A stretch of DNA of 64,000 nucleotides, from positions 1,426,001 through 1,490,000 of the forward strand of contig JAVTLE010000015.1 of assembly GCA_033439295.1 (NCBI GenBank). Direction: 5' to 3'. This DNA is from Deuterostichococcus epilithicus. Taxonomy: Eukaryota; Chlorophyta; Trebouxiophyceae; Prasiolales; Stichococcaceae. Position numbers and translations under genes: made by a program. The notes under the pieces are model-generated. The model saw only the letters and a program-made list of their open reading frames with translations. It was not told the origin of the DNA and made no database searches. Shown here piece after piece: positions 59,501 to 64,000 of this stretch. The stretch's first letter is position 1, and each line of letters begins with the position of its first letter.

Positions 59501-61662
59501 TGTTCAACTAGGGTTGAGGATAACGACATCATATGCAAGGAACTGAAGCGCTAGAGTTGCTGTTTGGTCTGTGCTAATCTGTGAGTCGATTCTTAGGGGT
59601 GCCGGCCAATGAATGATTTACATGCGAGGCAGAAACTAGGCACAGGGCGCACATCACCTGCAGGGTAGGCGCCCAGGCGCTCGCCAAAGTACGCCGGCGG
59701 GGGTGGGGGCGGAGGCGGCGGGGGAGGGGGAGGCGGCGGCGGCGGCGGCGCATAGCTAGCGTAACCGGCTCCTGGGGGTGGTAGAAGGCATGCACCCAGT
59801 CAGAAGGCCTGTGCTGCACATCAGGTCAGCACAAGCGCACAAATGCAGGCAGCAGCCAGCTTGAGCCAGGGGACTGGCCCATTGAGCGCAGTCTGGCTTG
59901 GACCCAAGCACCATGCCAGAGAATCAAATTCCCCTGTTTGCAGGTAGAGCGTGAGTCAACAGGCGGCAAGCGCGCACCCGATGCGGAGCTGCCGTAGCTG
60001 GTGTAGGCCGGAGGGGGAGGCGGCGGAGGGGGAGGCGGCGGCGGCGGCGGCGGAGGGGGTGCGTAGGCCGCGGTGCGTGCGCCTTCACAACAAAATAGAA
60101 GGTCAGCTGAGGGAATAACGTGTGCAGCTTGGACCATGCGCAAAAGCGGCCATGTGCACGCCCGGCAGTTGTGACGGGTCGGCGGTGACTGCAGGTGCAA
60201 GAATACCGAATGCAGCAGCCAGGAAGAGGCGTCAGCAGCACTCACCTTCAGTGTAGCCGCCGCTGTACGCAGGCGGAGGCGGCGGCGGCGGGGGCGGAGG
60301 CGGAGGGGGCGGCGGCGGCGGCGGAGCGTACGAGGCGTAGCCTGCACCGTAGCCGGCGCCATACCCAGGGCCGTAGGCTGGCGCGCTGTACGATGCAACA
60401 GCCGGCGCAGCAGTCGGCTCCACAGCGGTCCCCGACGTCGGCGCGGCAGCAGCCGCTGGCGGCATGGCGGCAGCCATCTCGGCGTCCTGCAGCAGCGCGT
60501 ACGACGACGGGCCGTCCGAGAAGTCGACGATCAGCCTGCGCCCACACGAGGACTCGAAATCAGGGTACTGGCAAGCACATGCACAGTATCCTCCCTGTGG
60601 CACCCTGATGATGCAGAAAGAGGTTCGGCTGCTAACGGTGTTCGGTGCCCACTGTGCGGCGGGCAGCAGCACGCATGCGGGGGGTCCCTCGGCATAGGTG
60701 TGCATAGTGTTGTGATGAGTGTCCGGACAGCATGGAGGTGCTGTTCTCGCAGACATTGCTGCGCAGGCAGGACAGGCCTCACGCTCACACGTCACAGGGG
60801 GCACAGATCGCAAAGACGTACACAGCGGAGCCAGTGCTCGTGGTATCCAGCGGCGGCTGCGTGAAGACCGCGTTGCCAGTGCCGTCCGTCACCGTGATGC
60901 CCTGCGCTGCGATGTGCGACAGGAACAGCGGCGGCTCCTGCCCCGCGTTGGAGATGCTGACCTGGAAGGTCTGCACCTCCCCCACGTCCTGCCACGGCCA
61001 CTGGATGGCCGGACCGCCTGCAGGGGTCGGCCGGGTGGGTGAGGTGATGGCAAAACGGACTTGCTGACAGTCTGTTCCGCGACGTCACAGTGTCGGCTTC
61101 ATTTGAGGCAGATCGAGCCTAAAGCAAGCCTTGCAATGCAGGTTAGTTGTCGTGCGACCGTTGAGCAACAGGACCTACCGTCAGCGTTCGACGCCACCAC
61201 CGTGCCCTTCGGCTGCGTGCTGGTGATCACATCCGTCGAGAGGAGTGCTGCGTCGATGCGCAGGTTCACGCTCTTGATCCCGGAGCTGCTACCAGCAGAG
61301 ACCTGCCGATACGGCAAGCAACGCGGTGAGTGGGGATTGAGCGCCACCGCATCGGCCGCCATGCCAAGTGGTCGTGCAGCAGAAGCCGACCCCGAACCCA
61401 TCCTGAACCTCACAGAGGCGACGCAACGGACACGCCTCAGACACCGACAAGATGAAGGAGTGCGCACCAGGAACGTGAAAGTTGTGTCTGAAGCCCCCGT
61501 CGACAGCGTGTACGCGGCGTCAATGCCATCGTCGCTCGCGAGTTTCAAGTACGCATCGGACGGCACTGGGAACGTCGCAGGCTGCCCATTGGCACCCGTC
61601 GACGTCTCCGTCAGCTGGGACATCGCCAGCCCTGCGCATGCCACCAGGACGGCCGCCCGCAT
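56509..61662 (-). CDS. Secreted poly-proline (HRGP-type) wall glycoprotein
   Basis: Fourteen exons: 61662-61468, 61302-61179, 61017-60822, 60535-60246, 60082-59978, 59771-59658, 59487-59064, 58877-58675, 58523-58319, 58075-57876, 57667-57513, 57306-57234, 57050-56872 and 56673-56509. It begins with a signal peptide (MRAAVLVACAGLAMSQ). Exons 1-3 form a beta-rich domain (FQVSISNAGQEPPLFLSHIA). Exons 4-10 encode modules of the form GYGSYA, then a run of about 10-18 prolines, then YFGG and AAAEGYG. Exons 11-14 give a conserved-looking C-terminal domain ending SAYLQPKQD. Pro runs in secreted algal proteins are normally hydroxylated and glycosylated, as in wall glycoproteins and pherophorins. Exons 4-6 are intact and in phase. 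Exons 7-10 are each out of frame across their proline runs. Confidence 0.7.
57897..60345 (-). repeat. Seven-exon poly-proline module array
   Basis: Repeated blocks of CCG/CCC/CCA/CCT codons flanked by GYGSYA-like and YFGG/AAAEGYG-like sequence. Each module is an exon or part of one, and all borders are phase 1. An ambiguous base (59119) and local frame changes at about 59430, 59335, 59230, 58740, 58470 and 57930 show poor sequence quality or decay in these runs. Confidence 0.85.
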
Positions 61663-63357
61663 GCGCCATGCCTACGGAGGAGGATGCAAGCAGCATGACC
61701 AGCAGTGTCCGCCTCAAGCTGATGGAGTTTCATCCCCAACAAATGGCAAGGGAGGCCTGAGCGTTCAGTGACAGGTCGCAACACGGCTCCCAGCGAGTGA
61801 CCATCCCAGCCCAAACTGTGGCAGTGGTGTCAAGACAGAACACCAGCCTGGCGACAGCCACTGCCTGTGGTGGGTTCAATGGAGTGATGTCATGCTGCAG
61901 GTGCGGGTGCAGGTGCAGGACAGAGGCTGTCAAAGTGCAGAACCCACTATGTCGCCCACTCAGAGGAGACTTGTCGACCAGGCGCCGACGCAGCGCCAGT
62001 GTGGCCGGTCGGGCACCACTGACAAGCACCATTCGTGCTTGGGGAAAACTGAGAACGTTGACTCGAGCAGGACCCGGCCGCACTGCCCCACAAGCACCCA
62101 GCCCGCAGCTAGCTCGGACGCAGGCACCGGCTCTGCATCAGGGCTGCCGCGGCGTGCTGAACAGAGTCGTTAAATTGTTGATGGGACAGTCCCAAGGTAC
62201 CAGCGGCCGCCGACCGAGCAGCCTCACCCGAAGCTAGTACAGATCCTGCCTTGTGAGCCAGGGGAACGACTAGATGCACAGCGCTGGAACGTGCGTGCCG
62301 ATCACGGCAGCCGGGCAGTCCACGCAGCATCGTGCACGACTGCGCGATGCCGCGGCTCGCGTCTCCAGCGCTGCAGCGAGCCACCGTGTTTGCTAATTTG
62401 ACACCGTCGGTCGGCCAGCCGGCCGATTACGACCGAGCAGCGAGAGACGGACCGTGAGGCGCATTGGGACGGCCGACGGGAAGCTCGTCTCTGCTGCCTG
62501 TCAGGCGCCGGGCTCCTGGCTATTCCTGCTGTACGCCCTTGTTGTTCGTCGGACTCGCCCTGGCGCCGTCTATGGCGCGGCCTGAACCGGCGGCGACGCT
62601 CCCTGCCCCGCTGCCCGATTGCCCCGCCTGCTGCAGATGATTCACCGATGCGGCACGTCCTACAGTGGTGAAACGCACCTCAGGGCTCAATCCTCAATGC
62701 CTCACTTTCCGAGCTGAGCGTCCCGAATTTGTCGCACACACAGATTCCCGGCTGCAGGAAGGTTCTGAAGTTGTGAATTACTTCCCACAACCTTCAGAGC
62801 TGCAGGGCGGGGCGGAACAACAACACCGCTATCAGTATGCTCTGCGGCAGATTAATCCTAGCTGGCGGTGAACGGCTGGCAGTATACCTGCTTCAAACTA
62901 GTTCACATGGCCAATTCACGTCGGCTCATTTTGCTATACTGCCGCAAGAACCGTCAACTTGAAGCGTCAAGGCTTTGCAAATGCTGAGGCTTCCTTCTGC
63001 TGTTTTACTTGACCTGCCCGCTATGCGTGATGGCGACTTTATGCTGTTTGAGATCCATTGACAAAATTGTCATGAGGCTAATTGCTGTTCAGTCGACAGG
63101 CACTGCACCGTCACCGACTTGAGTCGAGCCCGCAGGACCGCCGTCGTCAGGTCAGCACTGCATCAGAGTCTGCTGGGCAGTATATGACCGCCGGTGTCAA
63201 GCATCAGGTATTTGCACCCGCAGGTTATGGCAGAGGTGCATGGCTGTGTCTGAGGCCAGAGCCTCTCCATGCCTTTGCAGTCCGCCCTCCGTCTGTGGTT
63301 CAGAGACAGGTGCTGGCTGTGGGTCACCACGGCTGCGCGCCGCACGGCGGCTGGGCG
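61663..63357. other. Long intergenic region, no gene recognised
   Basis: 1.7 kb between the start of the glycoprotein gene and the stop of the last gene, both on the minus strand. It should contain the glycoprotein promoter. Frames up to 236 codons are open, but they show no motif, no joinable exon and no agreement with codon usage nearby. Confidence 0.4.
62752..62805. repeat. Imperfect hairpin
   Basis: CTGCAGGAAGGTTCTGAAGT and TGTG (62752-62775) pair with CACAACCTTCAGAGCTGCAG (62786-62805), leaving a 10-base loop and small bulges. It lies in the long intergenic region upstream of the glycoprotein gene and downstream of the last gene. Confidence 0.55.
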
Positions 63358-64000
63358 TCAAAGGGCGACGCCTGCGTCCGCCATCTTGGCCAGCACAGCG
63401 GCGGAGTCTGCTGCGCCCAGCAGCGGCGGCCGGAAGAAGGCATCGCCTGGCGGCGCCTTGGCCGACACACCAGGCGCGCCCATGTGTTGTGCCGCGGCAA
63501 AGTCGGCGCGGGTGCGCCACTCCGCAAGCCAGACCGCAGCGAGGGGCGCCGCCACCAGCGCGACCGCCCAGCGCGCCATCGCTGCGCGGGGGCTGATGCC
63601 GGCGGCGGCGGCGGCGGGCGAGGCAAGGAGGGACAGCAGCGCAGCAGGCGCCTCAGCCGCCAACGCCAGGATCACGTGCCGGCTGAAGCGCACCTGCAGA
63701 TGCCAGGGCGATGTGGGGAAGTCAACAGCAGCCTCACGCCCTCCTGCAATTGAACGTTCCGAATGGCGCTTCGCTGCTTTTCACACGAAGCAGACTCGTT
63801 TGTGTCGGCAGCGCGATGGCCCTGATGCTGTCTGCGACAGGCATTCTGTGCTGTGTGCGAAAATGGCTGACTCCAGCAGCCGGTACCAGCAGGCTTGCAC
63901 CTGGAATGACAGGGCGTGGTGGATGGCGAGCAGGCCCGAGAGCACGAAGTTGATGTCCGCATTCGGGCTGCGGCACGCTGGCATTGCGCCGGCGCTCCAG
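63358..64000 (-). CDS. 3' end of an unknown membrane protein (partial)
   Basis: Two exons join in phase 0: one running from the window edge to 63901 and 63693-63358, which ends with the stop. The visible protein reads DINFVLSGLLAIHHALSFQ, then VRFSRHVILALAAEAPAALL and further hydrophobic stretches (AAMARWAVALVAAPLAAVW). Two to three membrane segments seem likely, followed by a soluble tail ending AAVLAKMADAGVAL. I do not recognise the family. The rest of the gene lies beyond 64000. Confidence 0.5.

Noticed and set aside
62665-62871. A 68-codon plus-strand frame in the long intergenic region
   Set aside because: No family motif, and it spans the imperfect hairpin at 62752-62805. Nothing supports translation.
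1-64000. CRISPR arrays, bacterial operons, phage genes or insertion sequences
   Set aside because: The window is intron-rich nuclear DNA. Repeats found are microsatellites, short tandem copies and small inverted repeats, with no transposase frame or spacer array.

Overview
This is 64 kb of eukaryotic nuclear DNA from a green alga. Three things point there: GC-rich coding sequence, genes split into many short exons by introns with GT..AG (sometimes GC..AG) borders, and plant-lineage chloroplast genes (Toc34, the plastid Holliday-junction resolvase MOC1, organellar ribosomal proteins S15 and L13). Several 3' ends carry the chlorophyte-style TGTAA polyadenylation motif. A trebouxiophyte-like alga is my best guess, but the species cannot be named from this window. 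Gene models were built by hand from exon phase, splice sites and family motifs. Where exon coordinates are listed, reading phase was checked across each junction.

Layout, left to right. 1-1140: no gene seen. About 1216-3902 (-): a poorly resolved multi-exon gene whose last exons resemble FANCD2. 4274-6359 (+): a PfkB/Mak32-type kinase-like protein. 6570-17434 (+): a very large gene ending in an Urb2/Npa2-like tail. 17681-20106 (-): MOC1. 20317-~21428 (-): an mTERF-like protein. 21861-25250 (+): S-adenosylmethionine synthetase. 25953-29068 (-): base-exchange phosphatidylserine synthase. 29442-30605 (+): archease. 31095-34985 (-): a caprin-like RNA-binding protein. 35423-36461 (+): LSm4. 36686-37369 (-): uncertain ORF. 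38086-41025 (+): Toc34 with acidic ends. 41612-42754 (+): unknown membrane-anchored protein. 43444-46762 (+): SIP5-type zinc-finger protein. 47135-47941 (-): organellar uS15. 48545-50811 (+): plastid uL13. ~51340-55335 (-): tRNase Z-like protein with a degraded active site. 56509-61662 (-): secreted poly-proline wall-type glycoprotein. 63358-64000 (-): 3' end of an unknown membrane protein.

There are no operons. Genes alternate in convergent and divergent pairs, often only a few hundred bases apart. Shared themes are plastid biogenesis (Toc34, MOC1, S15, L13, mTERF-like) and RNA handling (LSm4, archease, caprin-like, tRNase Z-like, Urb2-like), but nothing shows that these are co-regulated.

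The most interesting observations are: a single-domain tRNase Z homologue that has lost its metal-binding histidines; a caprin-like protein in an alga; a poly-proline glycoprotein built from phase 1-1 cassette exons, four of which are out of frame; two partial exon duplications inside introns; four GC-AG introns; and several inverted-repeat elements in introns. Ambiguous bases at 16564, 31265, 31273 and 59119 show that the assembly is weak in low-complexity coding sequence.
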